DNA of 64,000 bases, taken from Mycobacterium ahvazicum (lineage in GTDB: Bacteria > Actinomycetota > Actinomycetes > Mycobacteriales > Mycobacteriaceae). Position numbers and translations under genes: made by a program. Location: the NCBI RefSeq assembly GCF_900176255.2, contig NZ_FXEG02000003.1, positions 1,364,001-1,428,000 on the forward strand. Direction: 5' to 3'. Every line of letters begins with the position of its first letter. Position 1 is the stretch's first letter. Below are positions 1-9,895 of this stretch, in pieces. The notes under the pieces are model-generated. The model worked only from the letters and a program-made list of their open reading frames with translations. It did not search any database and was not told where the DNA came from.

Positions 1-790
1 GGCTGCGCAGCACGCCGAGCTCGCTGGTCCCGTCGCCAGAGACCAGACCGTCGTGCACCCGGCACCGCTGGTAGCCCAGCAGCAGGAAGTTCCCCTCACC
101 CAGCCAGCGCAGCAGCGCCGCGACATCCTCGCGGTCGGGCGCCGTGAAACGCCCGCCGGGGTTGTTTTCGACGTCGGCGGCCAGGTTGCTCAGGGCGGCG
201 ATGATCGCCGCGGCGTCGGCGGCCACCTGTTGGACGTCGCTGAGGACCTTGGGCAGCACCCTCTCGACCTCGGCGAGCGCTTTGGTGTCGACGGTTGGCA
301 CGAACTGGATGTGGATCCACGCCTCGCCGACGTATTGCGGGGTGCCCGGCGCCTTGGGTTCGATGCTGATCAGGTCGCCCGCCGGGTTGCGCTGCACATC
401 GAACACCGGGGTCATCAGCACGGAATAGGAGACACCGAGCCGGTGCAGCAGCACGGTGACGGAGTCCATCAGCATGCCGCCGTGGTCGGTGACGACCTGC
501 AGCGCGGGCCCGAAGCCCGCGGGATCCTCGGGCGGATAGACCGCCACGCAGCTCTCGCCGGGCGGTCGGTGCTGGCCCAGCCGGTAGTGCGCGTTCAGCA
601 GCGCCGGGGTGAGGATGGTGGCCGGGATGGTCAGGTCGATGACGCCGGTTTCGAGGGTTCCGGGTTCTTTGTCGTGGGGGCCGCGATAGGTCTCGACGTA
701 GGCCTTGGAAATCCAGTCAGGAACGTCCGACATCGTGGAGAACGCGGTCCACGGGATGGTTGCCTGCTTCGGTCCGGAACCGATCGTCAT
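1..790 (-). CDS. gdh: NAD-specific glutamate dehydrogenase, N-terminal part (runs off the left edge)
   Basis: Reading leftward from an ATG at 790, the frame stays open to base 1, giving about 263 residues that begin MTIGSGPKQATIPWTAF. The sequence matches the start of the very large (about 1,600 aa) NAD-dependent glutamate dehydrogenases of mycobacteria, which interconvert glutamate and 2-oxoglutarate in the cytoplasm. The visible part is the N-terminal regulatory region, including a stretch with LHRLGVSYSVLMTPVFDVQR and later LLRWLGEGNFLLLGYQ, both typical of the family. The catalytic domain lies outside the window. In M. tuberculosis the same gene (Rv2476c) follows the EttA gene on the same strand, as here. 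The identification is firm; the function of the visible segment alone is not testable. Confidence 0.9.
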   Translation of the reverse strand, partial: MTIGSGPKQATIPWTAFSTMSDVPDWISKAYVETYRGPHDKEPGTLETGVIDLTIPATILTPALLNAHYRLGQHRPPGESCVAVYPPEDPAGFGPALQVVTDHGGMLMDSVTVLLHRLGVSYSVLMTPVFDVQRNPAGDLISIEPKAPGTPQYVGEAWIHIQFVPTVDTKALAEVERVLPKVLSDVQQVAADAAAIIAALSNLAADVENNPGGRFTAPDREDVAALLRWLGEGNFLLLGYQRCRVHDGLVSGDGTSELGVLRS

Positions 791-893
791 GCCGTTAGCT
801 CCCTACTCAGGACGGTTGGCACTACGCGCAGTCACCCCACATCTCGGCGACCGAACCGGGCGCATCGTTGCGGGGCTGCTGGCAAAGGTGACA

Positions 894-2570
<1,677 letters not shown>

Positions 2571-2650
2571 GCCGGGGTTATGCCTTTCTGGTCTTCGAGA
2601 ACGATCTCGCGGACCATCCTATGCATCGCCCGGGATGCCCGACCCGCCCG

Positions 2651-3136
2651 CTAAGCCGACAGAGGCAGCGCGCTGGGGTTCTCGGCGCCGTCACCGGATC
2701 CGACCGAGCCCGCGTCCTCCGCGCTATTAACCGGCTCCTCCGCGCTATTGGCCGGCGCGGACTCCGCGTCGGGACCGGCGTAGCCGGGCTTTTCGATGCG
2801 CACGATCGCGCGCGAGCAGTCCGGGCCGACCGATGTCGCGCGCATTTCCAGCGACGAACGGCGATTGCCGTCGCGGTCTTCGTACTCGCTGGTGTAGACG
2901 TGGCCCACCACGATCACCGGCGCGCCCTTGCCCAGCGCGGCCCCGACGCCGGTGACCAGCTTTCCCCAGCAATTGACGGTGATGAACAGCGAGTTTCCCG
3001 GCTCCCAACTTCCCTCGCCGGTGCGCCGGCGAGAATTGCTGGCTACCCGGAACTTGATGAGTTCCTGCCCGCCGACGGTGCGGCGCTGCAGATCGTTGAC
3101 GATGTGACCGACGACGGTCAGCTGGGTTTCGAACAT
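2651..3136 (-). CDS. Single-stranded DNA-binding protein paralogue (SsbB type)
   Basis: The product has 161 residues with an OB-fold SSB domain in the first 110 or so (TVVGHIVNDLQRR, then KFRVASNSRRR and FITVNCWGKL). An acidic Ser/Gly-rich tail follows. It lacks the DDDIPF-type C-terminal tip of the essential Ssb, so this is the second, non-essential type found in mycobacteria (Rv2478c). An ATG at 3205 gives a longer frame, but the ATG at 3136 is preceded by a clear AAGGAAA ribosome-binding site and gives the conserved start MFETQLTVVG. It follows the gdh-ettA block in conserved order. Confidence 0.92.
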   Translation of the reverse strand: MFETQLTVVGHIVNDLQRRTVGGQELIKFRVASNSRRRTGEGSWEPGNSLFITVNCWGKLVTGVGAALGKGAPVIVVGHVYTSEYEDRDGNRRSSLEMRATSVGPDCSRAIVRIEKPGYAGPDAESAPANSAEEPVNSAEDAGSVGSGDGAENPSALPLSA

Positions 3137-3343
3137 GGGCTCAATTTCCTTTCGCAGGTGTCTCAGGTAGTGCTCGTACTTGCCGCTCATTGAGCGCGCA
3201 GACACCGACGAGTCAGGCCGGTCGTCCCGCCGCTGCCGGGCCCGTCTGTGGACAAAATCGTGACTGTGGATAAGGACGCGAGGCGGGTGCGGCGCGGGGT
3301 CGGGCGGCCGGGATTTGTCGGTGGTGGTCGCGATGATGTCGTT

Positions 3344-4777
3344 ATGTCGTTGACCGCCTCGCCGAGCGTCGTTGAATCGCGCCCGCCGGATCGTCTGGGG
3401 GTGTTGTTCGAGGAGTTGGCGGAGTTAGCGGGTCAGCGCAATGCGATTGATGGGCGCATTGTGGAGATTGCTGCCGAGATCGAGCGCGACGAGCTGTGCG
3501 GGGCGACCGGTGCGCGCTCGGTGGCGGCGTTGCTGGGCTGGAAGCTGGCCCTGTCCTCGGCGAATGCCCACACGATCACCACGATCGCGGGCCGGCTCGA
3601 GGAGTTCCCGCGGTGTGCGGCGGGCATGGCTGAGGGTCGGCTGTCGCTGGATCAGGTCGGCGTCATCGCCGCCGGCGCGGGTCAGGGATCCGATGCACAC
3701 TATGCGGGGTTGGCCGAGGTCGCCACGGTCAGCCAGCTGCGTACCGCGGTCAAACTCGAACCACGACCCCAGCCCGACCCGCGGCCCGAACCGGCGCCCT
3801 CGATCACCCAGACCTCGGACGAGGAGTTCACGTGTTGGCGGATCAAACTCCCCCACCTAGACGCCGCGAAGTTCGACGCCGCGTTGGCCTCTCATCGTGA
3901 TGCGCTTTTCGCCGAATGGAAACGCGATCACGGCGAAAGCGACCCCGAGCACAGGCCCCCGCTGCCGAACGCCACCGACGCGTTGATGCGGCTGGTGGAG
4001 GCCGGCTGGGATAGTGAGGCGGCCCGCCGCCCGCACGGGCAGCACACCACCGTGGTCGTGCACCTCGATATTGAGCAGCGTGCCGCCGCGCTGCATCTGG
4101 GTCCGCTGCTGACCGACGCCGAGCGCCGATACCTGACCTGTGATGCCACCTGCGAGGTCTGGTTCGAACGTGACGGCGAGGTTATCGGTGCCGGGCGTGC
4201 GACGCGGGTGATCAACCGGCGGCTGCGCCGCGCCCTGGAGCATCGTGACCGCAGCTGCGCGGTGCCCGGGTGCGGGGCCACCCGTGGTCTGCACGCCCAC
4301 CACCTCCGGCACTGGGAAGACGGCGGCCCCACCGAACTAGCCAACCTGGTGCTGGTCTGCCCGTACCACCACCGCGCCCATCACCGCGGCCTGATCACCC
4401 TCACCGGACCCGCCGACGCGCTCACCATCACCGACGAGGACGGCCGACCACTGAGCGCAGCCACCCTGCCCCGGACCCACCGGCGAACGCGCCCAATGGT
4501 GGTGGTACGACCCCTTCCAACCCCAACCACCACCAACCAACAACTAGGTTGGTTACCGGCCCCCAGCCATCGGTCCGAAGCCAAACAGGTTGGGAAATCA
4601 AGACATACGCACCGAAGCACTATGCGACCCCAATGCCCGAGCGGAAGCACACAGCAAAGAACCGTGCCAATATTCGCAGAGTGCTTACGCTCGTGCGTGG
4701 CGGGATTACTCTCCGGCGGCGCGTCGAACTTATGGTGGACGAGTGGTTACGGTCGGTGCGTTGGAGATCGTCGATGA
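3344..4777 (+). CDS. DUF222 / 13E12-family HNH endonuclease domain protein
   Basis: This belongs to the REP13E12-type family common in mycobacteria. It has an N-terminal helical DUF222 region and a C-terminal HNH nuclease fold with CAVPGCGATRGLHAHHL, then NLVLVCPYHHRAHH, about residues 335-380. The ATG at 3344 is preferred over an in-frame ATG at 3248 because the extra 32 residues look non-coding. After about residue 420 the protein turns into an unusual Pro/Thr- and Ser-rich tail. That tail reads through a partial copy of a hairpin repeat found elsewhere in the window and overlaps the next gene, so the 3' end may have been altered. The cellular role of the family is unknown; many copies sit next to mobile elements. 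Confidence 0.85.
   Translation: MSLTASPSVVESRPPDRLGVLFEELAELAGQRNAIDGRIVEIAAEIERDELCGATGARSVAALLGWKLALSSANAHTITTIAGRLEEFPRCAAGMAEGRLSLDQVGVIAAGAGQGSDAHYAGLAEVATVSQLRTAVKLEPRPQPDPRPEPAPSITQTSDEEFTCWRIKLPHLDAAKFDAALASHRDALFAEWKRDHGESDPEHRPPLPNATDALMRLVEAGWDSEAARRPHGQHTTVVVHLDIEQRAAALHLGPLLTDAERRYLTCDATCEVWFERDGEVIGAGRATRVINRRLRRALEHRDRSCAVPGCGATRGLHAHHLRHWEDGGPTELANLVLVCPYHHRAHHRGLITLTGPADALTITDEDGRPLSAATLPRTHRRTRPMVVVRPLPTPTTTNQQLGWLPAPSHRSEAKQVGKSRHTHRSTMRPQCPSGSTQQRTVPIFAECLRSCVAGLLSGGASNLWWTSGYGRCVGDRR
4664..4700 (+). repeat. Partial copy of a dispersed hairpin repeat
   Basis: The stretch with TTCGCAG followed 4 bases later by GCTTACGCTCG matches the right half of the hairpin repeat at 36943-37002. 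The expected left half is only faintly recognisable upstream. It lies at the 3' end of the DUF222 gene, just before the next coding region. Confidence 0.5.
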
Positions 4778-5480
4778 TCTCCGTGCTGCGCAATGGATGA
4801 TCGAAAGGCCGCATGGCTTTGGGGAGAACGTCGGGTCGCTGGTTCCGGCCGTTTTCGACGCCTACGCCCGCGTGTTCCACCCCGCCGCCATCGGCGGGGT
4901 GACGGTGAGCTGGGCCGACGTCGCCCGCGCCAACCACAAGTTGGCGCACCCGCAGATGCAATTCAATCGGCTGATCGGTTGCGCATCGCGGTACACCCCC
5001 GGGTACCGCGCCCGACAATCCGCCGTCGTAGACGAAGCACCTTCGGTAGGGACACTTCCAGCCGATGTCGCCGCTTCGCTCATCCGCACCCTCGCGAGAC
5101 ATACCGCGGCCGTGGACCATTGCTGGTTTGCGGTATGGGATGGCTGGGGCGGCATCGACCTCGCATTTGACGACCTGCCGACATTTCAGCTGCCTGGTCG
5201 CGCCTACTACCTGGCTCGCGGACCACTCACCGCTGCCGCCCAGTCGGTGCAATCGCCGTCCCTTGGCCACCAGTCCGCCAACCTGTGGTGGCCCGAAGAC
5301 CAAGCCTGGTGCGTGGCCACGGAAATCGACCTCGACAGCACCTACCTCGGGGCCTCGGAGGCGTGCATCGAGCAGCTGCTGGCGGACTCGGAACTTGAAG
5401 TGGCGCGCCTGGACCGGACCGCGCGCGTCGCCGCCGACAGCGACACCCTCAACCCGGCTTCCGAACCTCCCCCGGCATAG
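4743..5480 (+). CDS. Conserved actinobacterial hypothetical protein
   Basis: The product has 245 residues from a GTG at 4743 (VVTVGALEIVDDLRAAQWM); an ATG at 4797 is an alternative. The pattern of a N-terminal VPAVFDAYARVFHPA, then VSWADVARAN and HPQMQFNRLIG, then a Trp-rich segment WFAVWDGWGG with NLWWPEDQAWCVATEIDLDSTYLG, recalls a widespread uncharacterised actinobacterial family. No signal peptide, membrane segment or catalytic motif is visible. It overlaps the DUF222 tail upstream by 35 bp and converges with the CopD-CtaG gene, overlapping its 3' end by 32 bp. The frame also opens further upstream, to 4590, but that part overlaps the neighbour and looks unlike protein. Function unknown. 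Confidence 0.7.
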   Translation: MVTVGALEIVDDLRAAQWMIERPHGFGENVGSLVPAVFDAYARVFHPAAIGGVTVSWADVARANHKLAHPQMQFNRLIGCASRYTPGYRARQSAVVDEAPSVGTLPADVAASLIRTLARHTAAVDHCWFAVWDGWGGIDLAFDDLPTFQLPGRAYYLARGPLTAAAQSVQSPSLGHQSANLWWPEDQAWCVATEIDLDSTYLGASEACIEQLLADSELEVARLDRTARVAADSDTLNPASEPPPA

Positions 5481-7503
5481 TCGATCCGGGCCCCTGAGAT
5501 GCCGGCTTGGGCCCCCTCGCGAGTTCGGCCAGCATGGCGTTGTAGGCGGTCAGATCGGCGTCGTCGTCGCGGTCGGCCGCCCGGTCCAGACGCCGCGCGG
5601 TGCGCGCATCGCTGCGGGCCCACTGCATCAGCAACGCCAGCATCACGATCACAAGCGGCACTTCGCCTGCCGCCCAAGCGATTCCGCCGCCCAAGCGCTG
5701 ATCGCCCAGCAGGTCGGTATGCCAACTCAAGCCCAGGGATCTGTAGTAGGCCTCCCCCAGCACGGTTGGGGTGCCCATCAGTTCCACACCGAAGAACGCG
5801 TGCATGGGCAGCGACGCGAACACCACGCCGACCTTGGCCAAATGCGGGATCGGCCGCGGCGTCGGGTCGACGCCGATGACCACCCAATAGAAGAGGTAGC
5901 CGCTGACCAGGAAGTGCACGTTCATCGCCAAATGCCCCGCGTGACTGGCCACCGCGTCGTCGAAGATAGACGTGAAATAGAGGCCATAAAAGCCCGCGAC
6001 GAACAACACCGTGGCCACGATCGGATTGGTCAGGATGCGCGACACCCGGCTGTGCAGGGCGGCCAGCAACCATTCGCGCATTCCCGGCGGGTCGTTGCGA
6101 CCGGCGGCGGGCAGCGCCCGCAGCGCAAGGCTGACCGGCGCGCCCAGCACCAGCAGGATCGGCGTCAGCATCGACAGCCCCATGTGCGCGACCATGTGCA
6201 TGCTGAACATCGCCGGCATGTAGCGGCCGACCCCGGACGAGGTCACGAACAGCAGGGTCAGACAGCCCAGCAGCCAGGCCACGACCCGACCGGCGGGCCA
6301 TTGGTCGCCTCGCCGGCGCAGCCTCAACACCCCGGCAACATACAGCGCGGCCAAAATGATTGCCGCCGTGCCGAAGACAAGATCGAAGCGCCAGTCCAGC
6401 AGGATTCGCACCACCGTCGGCGGGCCGTCGAAGTCGTAACCAATTTCGGCCTCGGGGATTGACGGCAACCGGATCGGCGGTGGCGGCGGCGGGGTGCGGC
6501 CCAGCCCGACGGCGATGCCGAACGTCACGCCGAACAGGACCACCTCGACGAGCGCGAGCCGGATCAGGGCGCTGCGCGAACTGGGAGCACGTTGCAGCGC
6601 AACGACTCCGACGCGACGCTGACGCCACCCCAGCACACCCAGCCCACACAGCGCGACGAACTTGGCCAGCACCAGCCGCCCGTAGGTGGTGGTCAGCAGA
6701 TCCGACGGCAACACTCGCACCAGGGCGTTCATCACGCCGCTGAGCGCCATCGCAACCCAGCACCACAACGCGAGCATCGAGAACCGCCGGGCCGCGAGGG
6801 CCAGGTGATCGCCGCCGCGCAGCGCATGCGCGAGCAGAGCCATCAGCCCGCCGGCCCACAGGCTGGCGCCGACAAGGTGGATCAGCAGGCTGTTGGTGGC
6901 CAGGTCATGTGAGCCGCCGGCCGACGAGTGACCGGTCAGCCCCAGCGGGATCAACGTGAGCAGCGAACCGGCGAGCAGCAGCGGCGTCCACGACCAGCGC
7001 AGCACCGCCAGGCTGGCCAGTGTGACGCCGGCGGCCAGGAACGCCGTCCACCGCCACGAGGAGGCGGTATTGACCAGGCTGGCCAGCGACCAGAGCCGCA
7101 CCGGATCGAGCATCTCGGCCAACCGGTGACCGGATACGTCGGAAATGGTGAGCGGGATCAGCAGTGCGGCACACACCGCCCACACACCCGACGCGACCGT
7201 CCCGAGCCGCAGCGCGCGGTAGCCTCCGGCGTCGAGCACGCCGGACTTCTGCGGTGGCACCAGAAACGCCGCGAACAGGAACGACCCCACGGCCAGCACC
7301 GCGGCGATCTCGCCCGCCGCCCGGACGAACGGCAGGCCCAGCGTGGTCGCCGGGCCCGGATTGGGCAATCCCGTGGCGGTCAGCGCGTCGGCCAGCGACA
7401 ACGCTCCGATGCCGGCGGCCGTGCAGCCGGCCAGCACCGCGACGCCGGTAAGCAGTGGCCACACCAGCTCCCTGGCCTTGGCTGCGGACTGGCCAATCGT
7501 CAT
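5449..7503 (-). CDS. CopD-CtaG two-domain integral membrane protein (Rv0102-like)
   Basis: The 684-residue product has roughly 16 hydrophobic segments. The N-terminal half resembles the copper resistance D (CopD) domain; the C-terminal half resembles the CtaG caa3 cytochrome oxidase assembly family (RYMPAMFSMHMVAHMGLSM, HLAMNVHFLVSGYLFYW, MHAFFGVELMG), with several His and Met residues suited to copper handling. A Pro run (PPPPPP) near 350 separates the halves. The probable role is membrane copper transfer linked to cytochrome c oxidase assembly, by family. In M. tuberculosis the closest match I know (Rv0102) sits elsewhere, so this copy may be relocated or a second paralogue. Confidence 0.85.
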   Translation of the reverse strand: MTIGQSAAKARELVWPLLTGVAVLAGCTAAGIGALSLADALTATGLPNPGPATTLGLPFVRAAGEIAAVLAVGSFLFAAFLVPPQKSGVLDAGGYRALRLGTVASGVWAVCAALLIPLTISDVSGHRLAEMLDPVRLWSLASLVNTASSWRWTAFLAAGVTLASLAVLRWSWTPLLLAGSLLTLIPLGLTGHSSAGGSHDLATNSLLIHLVGASLWAGGLMALLAHALRGGDHLALAARRFSMLALWCWVAMALSGVMNALVRVLPSDLLTTTYGRLVLAKFVALCGLGVLGWRQRRVGVVALQRAPSSRSALIRLALVEVVLFGVTFGIAVGLGRTPPPPPPIRLPSIPEAEIGYDFDGPPTVVRILLDWRFDLVFGTAAIILAALYVAGVLRLRRRGDQWPAGRVVAWLLGCLTLLFVTSSGVGRYMPAMFSMHMVAHMGLSMLTPILLVLGAPVSLALRALPAAGRNDPPGMREWLLAALHSRVSRILTNPIVATVLFVAGFYGLYFTSIFDDAVASHAGHLAMNVHFLVSGYLFYWVVIGVDPTPRPIPHLAKVGVVFASLPMHAFFGVELMGTPTVLGEAYYRSLGLSWHTDLLGDQRLGGGIAWAAGEVPLVIVMLALLMQWARSDARTARRLDRAADRDDDADLTAYNAMLAELARGPKPASQGPGSTMPGEVRKPG

Positions 7504-7540
7504 ACACCCAGGGTATGGGCGGGCATCGGCAAAGCCCGCG

Positions 7541-9895
7541 CTACCCGGCCGGGCGAGCGGTGCGCTCCTCGCGTGCCTGGAATTCGCGGGCCACGAACTG
7601 GTTGCGGGCGATGTGCTCGACGTAGCCGAAATCCCGCAGGATCGCCCGCAGTTCCCGCCGGAAGGCGACCCGGCGTTCGGTGAGATCCGGGGCGGGCGCG
7701 ATCAGATCCTGGTCGGCGACGACCTGACGCGCGGTGGCAAAGAGCAGCGTGGACACCGACTCACTGCTGCGCACCCGGGTCTGCGCGACGTACTGCTGGC
7801 CGACCCCGAGTGCGGACTCGGTGAGTTCTTTTTGGCCGACGTCGGCGGGCGCATCGCGCAAGACGTCGGCGACGATCTCGTAGGCCTCGAAGAACACCCG
7901 CAGCATCGCGTCGGACATCAACGGCCGCTTGGCGAACAGCAGCGCATCGATCGCGGCGCCGCCGGCCGCGACGTGAGACTCCCAATCGTCATGCCATGCC
8001 ATCTCTTCGGCGATGTTGTCACGGAAGGCCGTCGAATCGGCGAAGTAGAAGTCGAATTTCAGCAGATCGCGCAGCCGCATGGCTTGCGACCAGAAGGCTT
8101 GCATGCGGTCGCCTTCGGTGTGCCGGGCGTGCGCCAGGGCGAGTTCGACGATCGAGGTCTCCAGGAAGGCGTGGATGACCGAGTTCCGGTAGAACGCCGC
8201 GGCGTGCTCCTTGTCGGGGGTGATCAGCCACACTGGTTCGCGGCCGCTGTCGACGCGAGTGATCGGGTGTCCGTTGGACAGTGCGTCGACCGCCGCGCGC
8301 ACCCCGTCGCGGGTGCGCAGCCGCAACGCACTGTTCGACACCGGGGTGTTCTTGCGGTCCAGGTAATCCAACGAGTCCTGCAAGGTGTGGTGGAGTTGGT
8401 CGAGCGTCAGCGCGGCACCGCGGGTGGTGAGCAGCAACGCGCACACCAAACCCGTCGCCGTTACCGGGGTCGCGCGCAGGATCCGCCACGCGACTTCGAA
8501 CGACATCTTCTGCAGCGCAAGCCGTTTGGCGTCGTCGTCTTGACCCAGCGGGCCGTGCGGCGGGCCGAGGTACTGGCGCATCGAGACGGCCTCGGGGAAG
8601 CGGACGTAGATCTTGCCGTAGTTGCGTTCGCCCTGGGCCTTGATGAAGTTGTACAGCCAGAGCACGCCCTCGGGTGTCTTCTCGCCGCCCCGCGCGTAGG
8701 CCGCGTATTCGGCGGTCTCGTGCAGCTGGTCGAAGCCGATCGAAACCGGTTGCAGCAGAATGTCTTCGCTGCGGCCATCCAGATACGCGTTGGCCACATA
8801 GGACATCAGGCCGAGCTTGGGAGGCAGCATCTTGCCGGTGCGCGAGCGAGTGCCCTCGATGGACCAGCTCAGGTTGAAGCGCTTCTCGACGATGTAGCCG
8901 ACGTACTCGCGTAGCACGTATTTGTAGAGCGGGTTATCGGCGATGTCGCGGCGGATGAAGATGACGCCGGAGCGGCGCAGCAGCGGACCCATCAATCCGA
9001 ACGACAGGTTGATGCCGGCGAACACGTGCACCGGCGGCAACCGGTTCTCCTGCATCGCGACCGGCACCACCGCGCCGTCGATGTAAGACCGGTGCGAAAA
9101 CAGTAGCACCGCCGGATGTAGTTCGAGCCCGGTGCGCATCGCGGCGACCTGAAACGCGTCGTAGTCGATTTCGGGTTCGAATCCGCGGCAAATCGCCCTG
9201 GCCAGAACGGAAACCAGGTCCACCGACACCCGGCTCCATCCGGTGGCCAGCTCGTCGAGCATCTTGCCTGCTTCCTCGACCGTGGCACCCGGAATCTTTT
9301 TCAGTCCCGCACGAAACCGCGTGGACGCCAAGATCTCCGGCTTCATCAACCGCGGAGACTTGTACTGCGGGCCCAGGATGCGGTATTCGGCCCGCTCCAA
9401 CGCCAAAAGGGCTCGGCGCGTTACGAATTGGGCGAAGTTCCGTTCATCCCCGCCGACAGTGGTATCGCGCCACTGCTCGCGGAGCTCGGACATCTTGGCC
9501 GCTTCGCCGGTTACCACCCGGGCACGGTGGCGATCCTTGTGCAGGATCTGGCGCTGCCGACGTTGGTTGGGGTGGTACGGATCCCAGCCGGGAAGCAGCC
9601 CGGCCAGCTTCGCGGCCCTGCCGCGGTCGGGAGCCGGCAGCCAAAACACCCGTACCGGCACGATCGAGCGGTCTTCGCCGGACTCCAGCTGGTCGACAAG
9701 CAGATTCAACGCTGTCGGTGGCGCGCCGCCGGGAGGAAGCTTGAGCACGTCGAACTTCACATCCGGATTCCGGGCTCGCTGCTGCCCCAGCCATTCCATC
9801 ACCAGCTGCGTCTCGATGCCGGACTCCATGGACGCCAACACCAGCGAATCTTGCGCGGTCAGGACTGCGCTGGTGTCTGCGGCCGGTTGTGTCAC
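7541..9895 (-). CDS. plsB2: Glycerol-3-phosphate 1-O-acyltransferase PlsB2
   Basis: The 784-residue product matches the PlsB family in length. The acyltransferase core has the catalytic HxxxxD motif in FSHRSYIDGAVVPVAM (about residue 280), followed by the glycerophosphate-binding block with EGTRSRTGK and later PVSIGFD. It transfers an acyl chain to sn-1 of glycerol-3-phosphate, the first step of phospholipid and triacylglycerol synthesis, at the cytoplasmic membrane face. The start codon overlaps the stop of the plsC gene by 4 bp, so the two are translationally coupled. This is the conserved order of Rv2482c-Rv2483c-Rv2484c. Confidence 0.95.
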   Translation of the reverse strand: MTQPAADTSAVLTAQDSLVLASMESGIETQLVMEWLGQQRARNPDVKFDVLKLPPGGAPPTALNLLVDQLESGEDRSIVPVRVFWLPAPDRGRAAKLAGLLPGWDPYHPNQRRQRQILHKDRHRARVVTGEAAKMSELREQWRDTTVGGDERNFAQFVTRRALLALERAEYRILGPQYKSPRLMKPEILASTRFRAGLKKIPGATVEEAGKMLDELATGWSRVSVDLVSVLARAICRGFEPEIDYDAFQVAAMRTGLELHPAVLLFSHRSYIDGAVVPVAMQENRLPPVHVFAGINLSFGLMGPLLRRSGVIFIRRDIADNPLYKYVLREYVGYIVEKRFNLSWSIEGTRSRTGKMLPPKLGLMSYVANAYLDGRSEDILLQPVSIGFDQLHETAEYAAYARGGEKTPEGVLWLYNFIKAQGERNYGKIYVRFPEAVSMRQYLGPPHGPLGQDDDAKRLALQKMSFEVAWRILRATPVTATGLVCALLLTTRGAALTLDQLHHTLQDSLDYLDRKNTPVSNSALRLRTRDGVRAAVDALSNGHPITRVDSGREPVWLITPDKEHAAAFYRNSVIHAFLETSIVELALAHARHTEGDRMQAFWSQAMRLRDLLKFDFYFADSTAFRDNIAEEMAWHDDWESHVAAGGAAIDALLFAKRPLMSDAMLRVFFEAYEIVADVLRDAPADVGQKELTESALGVGQQYVAQTRVRSSESVSTLLFATARQVVADQDLIAPAPDLTERRVAFRRELRAILRDFGYVEHIARNQFVAREFQAREERTARPAG

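Noticed and set aside
3248..3343. Upstream in-frame start of the DUF222 protein
   Set aside because: The extra residues are Arg/Gly/Val-rich and unlike the family; the ATG at 3344 begins the recognisable protein.
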